Positions 49,543-62,096 are shown, numbered from the stretch's first letter. The stretch is 64,000 nt of DNA from Rallus limicola (GCA_022605955.1 JAKCOZ010000002.1:65266783-65330782); one strand, 5' to 3'. The notes: generated by a model not told the origin, from the sequence alone. Made by a program: numbers and translations.

Positions 49543-50504
49543 CTTGCCATGCTAGTTGGTACATTCCCCTTTACAAGGTTCCCAAGCCTCTTCATGTACT
49601 ATGTTGTGAGTAAAGGTCAGTAACTCCTGAGTTAAAAGTTCAGTTTGGCATGTAGGTTTATGGAATTAAAAGTTCTTTTCTGAATCTAGCATTAGACACA
49701 AAAATCAGTGAAAAGCTGCAATGATGTTAGCAGACACTCCTGAATATCCTGAAATTAACTTCTAGGGACTGGAAACTTCCATTCACAAAAGAAGATATCA
49801 GAAGTTATAAAAAAATACTCAGCATCTAGTAATAAATGGTATGTTGGGAAAACAGTAAAGCTAGAATATCTTAACTTTACATATTTTTAATAAAGGAAGC
49901 TTCATAAATTTTAAACATATGTGAGATTATTCCTCAGAGAGTGTTTCAAAGCTACATTTAGAGAATGATCTAGAAAGAAATAAAACTTAGACATTTACCA
50001 AAGCGTTGTAAGATACAAAGATCTCAGGACACAGAATTAATATTCTTTTCTGTTAAATTTTTGACTAGGCAAGTGTGGAAAATATCACGTTAAACAGACC
50101 CAGTTTATTGCCTTTTCTAACATATTCAAATTCATTTCATATGAGCAACAGCAAATGCTGGAAGTACAGAGAAGTTTTATATGACTATAGAAACTTGGTG
50201 CCAACGTATTAAAAAGCTGTGACACAGTATCAGAGTAACAAGGTCTTCAGGTTTGAATTTGAATTCCAGTAGCTACAAATGTTCACCTTGCATCTAAATC
50301 AATGTGAAGACAATAAGAAAATTAGAAAGGTTTTACTTGCTATAAGGGCATTTCTATAGCACTTTATAAGCAAATCCCAACATGAAAAAGTCTCAATGGA
50401 AGCTATTAATTTTTAAATTATATTTTTGATGATTTATGGTGATGACTTTCTCCATTTGTCAGGGACTACCTCTGTTCTCTGTCACGACTAGAAGCTGACC
50501 TCCA
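49543..50504. other. Unique AT-rich spacer
   Basis: No gene or repeat is recognised. Confidence 0.5.
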
Positions 50505-50725
50505 AAGGACACCATCCAAATCTTTCGGTTCCCTGGATGACTTCCATTGTGTACCATGGACTAGCATATGTCAATTTTTTCCAAGTAGTATCCAATTGGA
50601 TCCTTATCCACTACTGGTGGTTCTTCTCCTGGAATCTTTTTCCCTAAGCACAGAGGCCTGGAAGACCTTGCTGGTGAAGACTAGAGCAAAGAATGAATTT
50701 AGAACCTCAGCCTTACACAGTGGCT
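50505..50725 (-). mobile_element. CR1 ORF2 fragment, inverted relative to its neighbour
   Basis: Read on the minus strand from about 50722, it gives KAEVLNSFFALVFTSKVFQ, the CR1 block upstream of the RT domain. After a stop and a frameshift comes a stretch close to the 'DYLEKLDIHKSMGPDGMHPR' region (about 50540-50600). It is therefore the RT-entry part of ORF2, a region absent from every other tailed CR1 here except that the 159-1120 copy reaches a later part. Its right end abuts the plus-strand CR1 that starts near 50730. Confidence 0.75.
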
Positions 50726-50729
50726 GAGG

Positions 50730-51109
50730 ATGCATCAGGAGGGACTGAGAGCTGGATTGTTTAGCCTGGAGAAGAAAAATCTTGAAGAGATCTTATCACT
50801 TAATGTAAGTAGCTGGTGTGGGTGGAGGTACAGTCTTTCTTCAGTGATATCCAGAGGCAGGATAAAAGGTAATGGGCACAAACTGAAATATAAGAAATTC
50901 CAGTAAAGATGTTTTACTGTGAGGATGGTTGAACCCCGGAACAATTTGCTCTGAGAAGCTGAGGCATTTACTTGCAATGTTCAAAACCTGACTGGAAGTG
51001 GTCCTGTGCAGCCTTCTCTAGGTGGCCCTGCCTTGAGCATGACACGATGTACTAGATGATCTACAGTGATCCGTTCTAGTTTCAACCAGACTGAGATTCT
51101 GTGATTCTT
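50730..51109 (+). mobile_element. CR1 LINE 3' part with tail
   Basis: Plus-strand landmarks in order: 'ctggattgtttagcctggagaag' (GLFSLEK block), 'gataaaaggtaatgggcacaaactg', 'gttttactgtgaggatgg', 'ctaggtggccctgcc' and the tail GAGATTCTGTGATTCT at about 51093-51108. The frame is broken throughout. The variant with '...tctaggtggccctgc' and the GATTCTGTG tail is older than the GATTCTATGA type. It lies back to back with the inverted ORF2 piece at 50505-50725. Confidence 0.88.
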
Positions 51110-52287
51110 AATAAATTCACATTGCCAGATGTGATTCCTAGAGTTTATGTGGTAAAACATTGTCCACTCATTTTCTACTTTCATTTTACATTTTTATACA
51201 TTATATGAATTGAGTAGACTGGGATGACTGCATGGCATAAGGGAACAGCGGGCCATAACTTGTACACACTCTACCACCAGCCCCTTTGGTAAAAGAAATG
51301 TCTTTTGTGTAAAACTTAAAACATTTCTTGCTATGTTATTCCCCCAGCCCCTTCATTTGTGCACTTGTCCATGATGTCAACATTCCTCCAGACAACAGCA
51401 ATACATGCTGTTAAGCAGCCAGGGATTTTTATTCAGCAGACAATTAAATTTTATTCTTTTGAAGATTTTACATTGCATGTCTGGAGACATATGGCTTCTA
51501 CTTTTCAAATTCTCATGGCAGACAGAGTCTTGCTGAGCAGACTATTCTGTTTTAATCTTGGGCTCAGCAATTTGCCAAGGATTATGTGATTTAGACTGCA
51601 TTTCTAAGTAAATCATGACCTGATGACACCCTTTCACTTGTATGCCACCCCCAAGAAGGAGGCAAAGGAGATCTTATGTCATCTAAAGCTAACTCCATAT
51701 ATTTGGAAAACTATAAGCAAAATCTTTGTCCATCTTTTGAAAAGTAGCCTGATCAGTGGAGAAAATAGTGTCAGAAGAAAGGTGGGAAAGTTGCGGAGAT
51801 GTCTGAAACAGAATTGCATTAAGAACTTTGTCACACCAAAGGGAAATAAAGATAAAAATGTAAAAATAATTTGTTTTACTTTACAGCTCCTTCAGGATAC
51901 CAAAGAAAAAAGAAATAATTAAATAAAATTATTTGAAATTTATCATTAAGACAGGCAGCAGTAGGTTTTGTGAAAACCACAGTTTTGGGATTATACAAAC
52001 ACAAATAAAAATAAGGTGTTAACAAATATGTTATACCCATCAGGGAAAAATGGGTGCAAGCAAAACTAACTTACTTTTGAAGAAAAATTTTAAAATTAAT
52101 GCAAGCAGATACATAGAATCTGTTGAATTAAATTCATTGTGCCACCTCATTGCATGAGTTTTCTTCACAATCTATAAACCATATACAAGATATATATAGC
52201 ATAGTTTGTGTTAAAGATAGTAAGCAAATTTGTGAGAAACCGTCACACACAATTTAAACATGTCTGAACTGTCTGTCCTAAGGAAGC
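51110..52287. other. Unique AT-rich spacer
   Basis: Two plus-strand open frames (76 and 99 codons, 51359-51922) lack recognisable motifs. No repeat family is recognised. Confidence 0.45.
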
Positions 52288-52362
52288 TGGTTTGGCCGGG
52301 GGGTTGGACTCGATGATCTCTTGAGGTCCCTTCCAACCCCTATGATTCTGTGATTCTATGAG
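52288..52362 (+). mobile_element. CR1 3'-end fragment, very short
   Basis: GGCCGGGGGGTTGGACTCGATGATC, GAGGTCCCTTCCAACCCC and the tail TATGATTCTGTGATTCTATGA form an almost undamaged CR1 3' end of about 75 bp. The intact CpGs and tail indicate a young insertion despite its extreme 5' truncation. Confidence 0.9.
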
Positions 52363-53836
52363 ATTGAGAGAATAGACTTACAAATGGAGTTCTAGCTTTG
52401 CAGGGTAGTGGGAAGCTGAGAAGTAGTTCCCTGGAAGGAACAGGCACTAACAACTAAAGATGCTTGGCCATATTGTTAGCTGACTCTTTTGGCATCCTGT
52501 GATGCTGAGATTATAAAAGCCCAATGAACAGTTGCAAGTTATCAAGCAAAGAGTTGCTGGTAAAAGGTTGGTTGAGGAGCAGCTTTATGGATTTTTACAT
52601 ATGACAAACTTTAGGGTCCTGTCAGCACTGTTGGTTCAGCCTGTTCGTTAGGGCGGATGAAGTGCTGTGAGAATGTCATGTGCTGAGGAATAAATGATTC
52701 CATATGTGTGTAACACAATATACTCAGCAGCTAGCAGGATGAGTTTATAGCACAAACTGATCTGCTCTGGAGATATAAGGTAATATATACTAAGTAATAA
52801 ATGTGAAAGTACGATTCCAATTACAGGCTGCCCCTGTGTACTCAGCTGTTCTCAAGGATTATTGTAGTTTCCTATACTTGACGTGCACATATGACTAGTA
52901 GAAATTCTACGTGGATCCATAAATGTTCTCAGGTTTTATTAGTGTTCCTGAAAAAATTGTGGTTTTATTATTTTAGCCAGCTTTTGTCTGCTTCCTCAAC
53001 ATACTTACTGATTTTTTTGCCACCCTCTGCCCAGCACCATTTTTATTCTATGTTGGCACAGTAGCCTGGCAAGTGTTTTAGCAGTTTTTGGCTTGCTCAC
53101 AATATTAGAAAGTAAGTTGTACAACAGATTATTATGTGATTTGGCAAATTTATAAGAAAACATATTAAGTCACATAAGAAAGAAAACTTGTACAAGAAGT
53201 TAGAAAATGCACTTGTCTGAGTGCAATTTGAATGATTTACTGGAATCAGTAGTCTGTTTCTCTATGCAGTAAGGCATATTAGCTAGTGTTAAACTTGACA
53301 CAATTTAAAGTATTTATCTGAAATATACCATATGGTACTGTTAAGTCTGTCCACACAACTGATCCTATCTTTGGTGTTCCTTAATAGGAGTAATTTTGTA
53401 GCTTACTGTTAAAAATTAAATTTTCATTTCTAGATATTTCTCCTGAAGTGCTCAGGCTTCTGTATCACCTTAATTATCATAGGCCAGGTGTCTAATAGTA
53501 GATATTCTATAAACAGTACAGGCCCCACAGAAAATGTTCATTTGCTGACTTTCATTTCATGATTTTTTTTCCCTTTACATCTAAGGTAGGATCAGGAGCA
53601 ACAGAACTTTTACAGTTCCTTGAAGAAAAATTCAGGACATATTTACCAAGGTGTCTTACTCTTCTACTGGAAAAAGTAGGTCTAACATCAATTAAAAACA
53701 GCAATATGGTAGAAAATGTCCAAATTCACTGAACTGTAGGTGTTGTAGAAAGGTTCAAAAGAACTGGGATAGTACTTTTGTCATATGTAACATATTCAGA
53801 TATATGTGTCAAAACATTTACAGAAAAATGTACTTT

Positions 53837-53866
53837 TTTATATATGTAAGTATTTACATATATAAA
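53837..53866. repeat. Perfect 13-bp inverted repeat, 4-nt loop
   Basis: TTTATATATGTAA and TTACATATATAAA flank GTAT. It can form a hairpin in RNA or a cruciform in DNA. It is AT-only apart from one G or C per arm. Confidence 0.75.
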
Positions 53867-55409
53867 TACATGAAGCTATGGAAATAGTGTATACTGACTA
53901 TATGGTCAGAAACATGTAAATAAAAACTGTTGCAGCCTTCTTGCTTTAGCCTACAGAAAACCCTCCAGACTGCAAACAAAATGGAGCATCCATTAATCTT
54001 TCATGTTGTCTCCATTTATGACAACCAACCCAGTGAAAACACCATACTATTGTGAGTGACAAACGCAGCATGCAGCTGATAATATAGCAATGGTATAAAT
54101 GACCCTACACATACGGAGGACACATATACATTCAGGTAATTTCCAGGGTCTTGATGCCAAGATAATTTTCTAATATAATTACTTGGCTAGAGAAGTAGCT
54201 ATAGTAGTATTTTCTGTCTTCCAATTTTTACATCATTAGACTAGTGGCACATGGGAGCTAAGGTAGCATTTCAAGCAAAGACAACATAAGTGTGAATATT
54301 AAAGTACTTTAAGTAATATTTTTAAAGGATGTTTTCAGCCAGGCAGTTCTTTTTGTTCTTTGTTGTTGTTGTTGTATACATAGACAAAAAAGGTGCTTTT
54401 GGCAAGAAATATAGTAAGAAAGTTTATTTTCCAGGTATACAGATTTCTTTTATTCAAAGCAGAGGAGAACACTGCAGACTGTACAGGAGACAAAACTTCA
54501 GGGGACTTGCAACTTATAAGAATATGAAGGAAGAGATGCTATTTGCAGTAAACACAGTTTCATAGTGAAGACATACAAACTACTCACAGTGGGAAGAAAG
54601 CAGACAATGAAAATGCAGATAAGGCTGAAAAGTGTTTTAATGGAGGCAAGATTCATAGCTGGTAGTGAAAATCACAACAGAAATTATTCAACTACCAAGT
54701 AATGGAGATAAAAGCTGCAGTTTACAGTAGGCTGTGATGTGGGAGTGATAAACAATTCACCTGAATCTGAAAATGAGCACAACTAGCCTTGATAATACTA
54801 TAATAAATGTTGGTTATTTTCTTTGCTAATAACATGAACTCACCTAGGTAACATTTCCATGGTATTATGAGTTTTCATCCCACAGCCCATTTGATCACAC
54901 ACATAATGTTTGCTGATATGAAGGCTGAAGACAAAAGAATGCCTAAAGAAACTGAAAAGAACACCATTTTGTGTCAAACAGCTCCAAGAAATACAACTCA
55001 GATCAGGTACTGGAGTAAAATTTCACTACTCATGTAGCACAACAATCTGAGCAGCCACAGCTCTATTAAAAAAAAAAAATTAAGCAAAGGCCAAAGAAAA
55101 GATTTTATTCACATTTCTTCTTTGAAATTTCCATTTAAAGAAATACCAGTTTAAGTAGTCTAATCTGTTGAAGAAGAGCTTTTGTGACTTTTAAAAAAAT
55201 AACTCATGGAACAGATATTGAATGTGTGGATGTGTGCCTGCTATTTTTCCTCACATAGCACATGGTTTAGGTATAGAGGGCATAGGAACAAAAACAATGA
55301 TGCAAAGCAGAAAGCAGAAGTGGCTGAAGGTATATTTTGCATTCCTTTGTGCCAGAGAACTGTTTCTTATATGTACCTTACACTTTTTATAATCTCCCAC
55401 GTAATTTGA

Positions 55410-55440
55410 CTTTTTTTTTTTTCTTTCTCTTTTCTCTTTG
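55410..55440. repeat. Pyrimidine-rich low-complexity tract
   Basis: A run of 14 T followed by CTTTCTCTTTTCTCTTTGG. It resembles a polypyrimidine tract but has no AG acceptor directly downstream. Confidence 0.7.
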
Positions 55441-55858
55441 GTAATGCAAATTCATTCTCTAGCCAGAGCTAAGAAGCTAAAAAGATTTAGGTCATGATTA
55501 AAGGCTCTAGTACCAATGACTATCAGTAGATGCAAACCTATGAAAAAGGATTCAGTTTCTCAGTTAACTATGAAGAGACCTGATGCCACAGCTCTTTTCA
55601 TTTATTTTAGAGACAGATAGAGAAAATAGAATAGTTTTGAAGTCTTTAGAGCTAGGAAGTATAAACAGACAGTTGCTTGTGTCTTAAATATGCAGTAGGC
55701 TGAGCATTTGGCATTTTGATTGGATATTGAACAATGGCATTGTAGTACATTTCTTTAAAGTAATCAAGAATGAGCTGGTTAACTAGGATGGCTTTGTCAG
55801 TAAGTTGAAACAAGCTAAAATATAAAGAATGCTCATAGCTTGATCATAGCTGATAAAA

Positions 55859-56010
55859 TCACAGAATGCTTTGGGTTGGAAGTGACCTCAAAAGATCATC
55901 TAGTCCACAGGAAGGCATCCAGGTGGGTTTTGAATGTCTCCAGAGAAGGACACTCCGCAACCAGTCTGGTCAGCCTGCTCCAGTGCTCTGTTGCCTATAT
56001 CTTAATCTCT
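55859..56010 (-). mobile_element. CR1 LINE short fragment with internal deletion
   Basis: TCACAGAATGCTTTGGGTTGGAAGTGACCTCAAAAGATCATCTAGTCC is the complemented CR1 3' end. The sequence then jumps to 'aggcatccaggtgggttttgaatgtctccagagaagg' and 'cagcctgctccagtgctctg'. The segment that usually lies between has been lost. Truncated near 56010. Confidence 0.85.
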
Positions 56011-57387
56011 TCCACTGGTAAGGACAAATCAAAATGACCATTTACACAGTTGTAGTTACTGGATACAATTTCCTGAATGAATTGATATATGCCTGGTAAA
56101 AAAACCCCAACAAACCAACCAGCAAACAAACAAAACCAAACCAAAAAAGCCCTCAAACTAATTCCCTCCGGTGGTGCACATGATCAAGATGGGAGTCAGA
56201 AGTCATCACAACAAACTATCTAAACTGGCTAACCACATTTTGAAACACATAAAGGCTTCTATGTAGCTAAATACAGCCTTCCATAATGGGCCCACACAGG
56301 TACAGTAGGTACTATCTTAATACCTTAGCCTTAAACTCCAGCATCATAAAAAATCAGTGAGAAAAATGTGCTTACGCCATGACCATGTATAGCTGGCACT
56401 GAAAGCATGAAAAACAGATACAGCAGCTACGTATTGTTAGACAACATAGAAGCATCCACCTTTTCCACCCTGGTACCTGAGAGGATTTTAAAGAAAGGTG
56501 AGGATGTGATATCTTATGCCCTCTTCAACCTGAAGAGAATCTTTTTCCCTCAAATTTCACTTCTTCAGGACTCCCCAGATGGCTGTAGCTGTGCTACAGA
56601 GTTCATGGTGGAAGAAGTGGGTATGAGAAAAGCTGACTGCCAGGCTTCATGTGTAGGGTGCTGGCAAGTCTTGGTTCAGCTTTTTAATCAGTTACTTCAT
56701 TTTACATGATACAGATGCTGTATTTAAAATATAACATAACCATAAACTCACAGCCCTGATCATGTTTTGCTTTCAGCAGCAGCCACTAAGATCTCCACAA
56801 ATAACGTTAATTAGCTGACACATATTCAGTAGCATTACTGAAGACATGAAATTTGAATGGGGTATTCAGAGACTAAACACAACAGTCCTGAATAAAATTA
56901 AGGATGAATTGGTGTAGGGTGCATGAATATCTGTCAACCTAAAATATATTCCTGGTCCTTCCCACCTAACAGGAAATGTCTTCCAAACCACTTGCACTTT
57001 TTTTTTCTTTAGTAGCTGTCACAGGATTTCTACCATAGCATGGATTTTTATCTGAAATTTGGTTTTCCTGGAAAAACTTCCATGAGAACATTTCTGTGAT
57101 AAGAAATGAAGATAAGATGCAGATGCAAACCTTGCTTGACCTAAGAAGCTTTCAGCTATTTTATGGGAATTACCTAGCTTATGCCACAGTTTTGTGATAA
57201 AAGATTTGTGAGTGTTGCCTAGGGATAATTCTATTGATTAATTACATTGTATTCTTGGTCATCAAAACAAGTTACTGGTAGCTAGAGATTCTGGCCTGCA
57301 TATGTCAAGGCATCCCAGAAAGATGCAGTTTGGTCTAAATAATTAATGATGCATTCACAGGACACATGAAGTGGATTTACTTTGCTT
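56011..57387. other. Unique spacer with A/C-rich tract
   Basis: A 100-codon plus frame (56407-56709) has no recognised motif. The A/C-rich tract at 56098-56157 is listed separately. Confidence 0.45.
56098..56157. repeat. A/C-rich (CAAA)n-like low-complexity tract
   Basis: Sixty bases almost wholly of A and C, with repeated CAAAC and AACC units. Seen directly. Confidence 0.85.
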
Positions 57388-57902
57388 GTGAGAATCCACC
57401 TGGAATACTGTGTTCAGCTTTGAGGCCTCCAACAGAAGATGGACATGGAGCTGTTGGAGAGAGTCCAGAGGAGAGCCAGGAGCATGACCCAAGTGGCGGG
57501 GCACCTCTCATATGAAGACAGGCTGAGGGAGTTTGGCTTGTTCAGCCTGGAGAAGAGAAGGCTCTGGGGAGACTTTATTGCAGCCTTCCAATAACTAAAG
57601 GGGAGCTACAGGAAAGATGAAGAGGAACTGTTTATTAGGGATTGTAGTGATAGGACAAGAGTAATGAGTTGAAAGAGGGTAGATTTAGATATTAAGAAGA
57701 AATTTTTCATGGGATGGTGGTGAGGCACTAGAACAGGTTGCCCAGAGAGAAACAGTGGCTGCCCCCTCCTTGGCAGTGTTTAAGGCCAGGTTAGATGAGG
57801 CTTTGGACAGCCTGGGCTAGTGGAGGGTGTCCCTGTCCGTGGCAGGAGGTAGAACTAGATGGTCTTTGAGGTCCCCTCCAACCCAAACCATTCTGTAATA
57901 CT
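57388..57902 (+). mobile_element. CR1 LINE 3' part, ~515 bp
   Basis: Plus-strand landmarks run in order: 'atccacctggaatactgtgttcagc' (HLEYCVQ block), 'ttggagagagtccagaggagagcc', 'ttcagcctggagaagagaagg', 'gatggtggtgaggcactagaacaggttgccc', 'ggtgtccctgtccgtggcagg' and a shortened tail ACCATTCTGTAATACT. ORF2 C-terminal text is readable but is interrupted by stops and small indels. A purine-rich microsatellite begins about 55 bp after the tail. Confidence 0.93.
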
Positions 57903-60900
57903 AAGAACCCTGGTAATAGTCTTAGTGTTGTGCATTGTGTTACTAGGTTGCAGTAAGATAAAAGAAAAAAAGAAAGAAAAAAAAGAAAGTTATGTGCCAG
58001 CACAGGTTAAAGTACCTACAAAGATGTATCTTGAATTTTTTCCTCTTTCCCCCCCTTGTAGGTAATGAATGTAATGTAATGGTTTTGTCTGTGTGTCTAC
58101 CTAGACTTTTTCTATAGTTTTCTATTCTTTTTATGTCTCAACAGATGCCATCATAGAAGCAGAGCACACATTTGTATTTGTTCAGCAATCCCAAACCCTT
58201 CGCTTCATTTATTCTTTTCCCACAGCTCTCAGCTACCCTGTTTAGAGACTGTGCCTCAAGAGTGCCATCTGGGTTGTGTTCAATACCTAAAATGATTTAT
58301 CAGCAATTCTAACACCTTTATGATATAGAATGTACATAGAAAACATACTAATGGGAGGAAAAAGAGGGGAAGGGCACAACAAAAACACCCAGAGGCTTTG
58401 GAAAAGAAGTAAAGCTAGGCAGGCAAAAGTATAAATTTCTTAGAAGAAAATACCATGTCTAGGAGAAAACAACCAATACGGAAAAGAAGACAGATGGGTC
58501 CCAGAAAGGAGAGCTATCTCTGATACACATCTGACCTTGTTTCCTGCAATCCTATGTGTTGCAGGTTCAACAAAAGCACAGTGTTAATATGCTCAGGCAG
58601 AAGAGGAGGGTTGTCTAAGTCCTTGAGTGCAAAAGATATCTAGTATCTTTATTTATAGTGCCTTTAGGTGCCTGCCAAATGTATTCATTACTGCCCAATA
58701 ATACAGAGATAATATTTCACCTGTGAATGTACAGTCTGCAAATGGAATGCAGGGCTCAAAGAGTTGTTGGTTGCAGACACACTTGTTAGGCTATTTGGCA
58801 AAAGAGCACTTGAGCAAAGTGCATGAGATGTCAGTCTGATAAAAATCACTTGTCCTTGAGCTAGACAAAATATGGACTTATTGCCACAACTGCTGCTCAG
58901 GAAAAAAGCCTGCAAATGGATACTGATGCAGTCAGCATAAAGTTACCATGACAGCTTATTCTCAGTCTCAGTTACCAACGGGCTCCCTGGGTGCTGCACC
59001 TCACCAGTATTTCCGGAGGTGTAACACTGTCTGCTAAAGATTTAAAAAAATCTAGAATGAAGGTGATGCTTTATATTTTCTTTGAGCGAGCAATGGTGTT
59101 GAGAAAGGTGGTAAAGAAAACAGCAGATACCAGCCAACAGTTCCATGGTGGTAGCACAGTAAAAAGTGTGTGGCAAGGAAAATCAGTACTGGGAGGCACA
59201 ACCACCTCCTTGGAGAAAAAAGTATCTCCAATCTACAGGGATACCACAAGACCTCAACCAGTATTGATGGGCACCAGTGAGGAAGGTGTCACAACTCCTC
59301 AGGGCCAGAAAAAGGGGAAGGGGCTGTGTGACCTGGGGGTTCCCAGCTGAGAGCTTCTGCACTGGTGGTGGCAGACAGGAGCAACAGAGCTCCAGAGCAT
59401 GAAACAACCTATTACAGGACTATTGACACTGATTTCTCACTTGGCAAGAAAGATGGTTGTTGGAGACCACTAGCTTCAAAGTTCTGCTGGTTGCTTATTG
59501 CCATGGGTGGCCCCTTGGAAGCTGACTAAAAGAGATCCCTGGCAGGTACAAAGTAACCACTAACAGCTAAGACACTTTGATCTTCTCCTAATTTCCCCAG
59601 TAGAGTATCAGGGTATTATAGGGTTTAAGTGAGACTTGCCTCCTTCTTGAATCCTTTGGTCTCCTTCGTTATGCTAACACCATATCCTGCTCTTCAGGCA
59701 GGACAGTACCTTCAGGGGATGTCCTTTCCCTTCTGAGTCAGTCCTACCTTTTCTGATTACACGAATTTAGGGCCAGAATCAATAATATAGTTAAGGTATG
59801 AATAATTTATATCCACCAGGACCATTTTTGGTTTCTCACAGGAGTTTATGAGAGTGACCATTTTTACAAACTCAGCGCTCAGCTTTGTGTAGCCCCTCTA
59901 CCACTTAGCAATGGCCAGAGTCACAGGACAACTTATCATTCTTTAAACCTGTATCTTAGCTGTCTATGTTCTGCCAATCAACACCTGATTCTGCAGACAG
60001 GTCTTAGCTTTCACTGATATTGTTGCCACATTATTTTACCTCTCACTTTCCTCCCCTGAATTCTGTTTTAATTCTAAAATACCTATGTAACGTCTGTTAT
60101 ATGAATCAAATAATGAAGTGGACCTGATTCCAATTACATTTCTTTTGAATTTATAGCTGTTAAACTTCACTGTTTTCAGTTGAATTAGTGTTGACTTACA
60201 TTTCCTCAAGTATAGATTCATCAGCCATTACCCCAGACTTCAAGAATCTCCTCTAAAATCTCTCTGACATATTATTGCTAAGTTAACCCACAGCAATAGT
60301 TGGGTTAGACACTGTGACTCATGTTAGCAACCAACTTTTTTCTCCATCTATTTAATAGCTCATCAGGTTTAAAAGCCAGGTTCTTCATTTACTTTGTACA
60401 TTTCAACCAATTCATTCTAGTAACGTTTCTCTGTAAAAATAAGATAACATGCTGTAAAGATAAAAGCATACCAATGTGCACTTTACTGAATGTCTGCATT
60501 ATGGGGGTTCTGCATGTCATAGCTGCTGTGCTATAGAAGATGACTCGAAATAAGCTCTCTAACTGATCTGCACATCAAATGATCTGAAAATGTAAAAAAG
60601 GGGCTTTAGACTGTCAGTAGCTTGGTGAGGTCACAGTCTATTGTCTCTGATTCTGTGATTCTTTAATGTCCATGGTGATAGAGATGGTTAAAACTTATCT
60701 GCTGTCAATGTCAATAAATCTGTAACAAAACTCTAACAAAAATTCACAAGCGACAGTTGGAAAGTTTTCTTGTTATATTTCTTTCTTGAATACAGAATCA
60801 CTAAAGCAGTGTCAGGGCATTTTAGTCTAATATCTGCTGGGTCAAGTGTGGTCCCCATTTTCACATGAAACATGCCTTTTCACCATCTCTGTCACAGAAG

Positions 60901-61590
60901 TTCACACTGGTTATAGGGGAGGAAAAGGTTGTGAAATGGCTACGGTCTGCTGCAGGCGTTCAGAGAACAGATGTCAGTTAGACATAAAAAAAATAAACTT
61001 GGCTCAACTGAGTTTACCTTACTGACATCCTTGGGCTATTAAAAAAAAACATCCTTGACTCCTGTTCCCCATCACATAGTATTAGTTTGTTGTTGAATTC
61101 ATGCTTGATCTAACACCACTGAATCTAATAGTCTTACACTAGGGATGAATTCGGCCCTTAGTCTTTAAAGCAAATTTTCCCTTGTGTGAAACAAAAACAC
61201 CATATGGTGAGTCCTTGGCTTGATATCCATAGCTGAGCTTGCTATCATTTTTTTCTTTTTCTGTTGGAGGAAAAGGTTAAAGCCTGCAGAGCTTGTGCAG
61301 TCAACGCCAAAGCTGCAACAATAGGGGGTGAAAAAGGAGTTAACAGGGAGCTTCATCCGCACGAGCCCTGCTGATCATTCTCCAGGGGCTGCACATTATA
61401 GGGGCTGAGCTGTTTACCGTTTATGGAGCAATGGAGTTGAGCCCTGCAGACAATAAGAGCAACAGTCCTCTTCTTAAAATTTTTCAGTTGTTCCTGTAGC
61501 TCAGTCTGTGAGACTTCCCTTCTCATAAGTGCTCGTAAAAGAGTAATGCTCAAAAAAGTTTCCCTTCACACCATCTCAAATGACAACCTT
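57903..61590. other. Unique AT-rich DNA
   Basis: A 119-codon plus frame at 58991-59350 has no recognised motif. A GATTCTGTGATTCT string near 60649-60662 looks like a CR1 tail, but nothing before it matches CR1. No gene is recognised. Confidence 0.45.
57958..57989. repeat. (GAAA)n-type purine microsatellite
   Basis: A run of AAAG and AAAAAAAG units just downstream of a plus-strand CR1. Such tracts commonly mark or attract retroelement ends. Confidence 0.85.
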
Positions 61591-62096
61591 TCACAGAATC
61601 ACATATTTTTAAGGTTGGAAAAGACCTCCAAGATCATTTAGTCCAACCGTCCCCCTACCACCTATATCACAGACTAAACCATGTCCCTAAGTACCTCATC
61701 CAACCTTTCCTTGAACACCCCAAAGGATGGTGACTCCACCACCTCCCTGGGCAACCCGTTCTGATGCCCAACCACTCTTTCTGAGAAGAAATTTCTTCTA
61801 ATTTCTAAACTGAACCTCATTTTACACAACTTGCAGCCATCCCCTTTTGTTCTATCGCTACTTATCTGCGAGAAGAGGTTGACCCCCAGCTCACCACAAC
61901 CTCTTTTCAGGTAGCTGTAGAGAACAATAAGGTGTCCCCTGAGCCTCCTCTTCTCTGGGCTAAACAGTCCCAGTTCCCTCAGACATTCCCTGTAAGACTT
62001 GTGCTCCAGACCCTTCAGCAGCTTCGTTGCACTTCTCTGGACACTCTCCAGGGCCTTGATATCTTTCTTATAGTGAGGGGCCCAAAACTGAAAGTC
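61591..62096 (-). mobile_element. CR1 LINE 3' part, ~505 bp, best-preserved frame
   Basis: The left end is TCACAGAATCACA then 'aaggttggaaaagacctccaagatcat', the signature of a CR1 subfamily different from the GGTTGGAAGGGACC type. Minus-strand blocks follow to 'agtgaggggcccaaaactgaa'. A frame stays open across the ORF2 C-terminus (see the entry at 61674-62120). Together with the clean 3' end, this points to a comparatively young copy. Confidence 0.92.

Larger units (their letters stand above)
52363..55858. other. Unique AT-rich DNA
   Basis: No gene or repeat family is recognised. It contains a strong 13-bp inverted repeat at 53837-53866 and a short (TTG)n run at about 54359-54375. Confidence 0.45.

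Noticed and set aside
60640..60664. GATTCTGTGATTCT resembling a CR1 tail
   Set aside because: The preceding bases do not match a CR1 3' end well enough to call an insertion.
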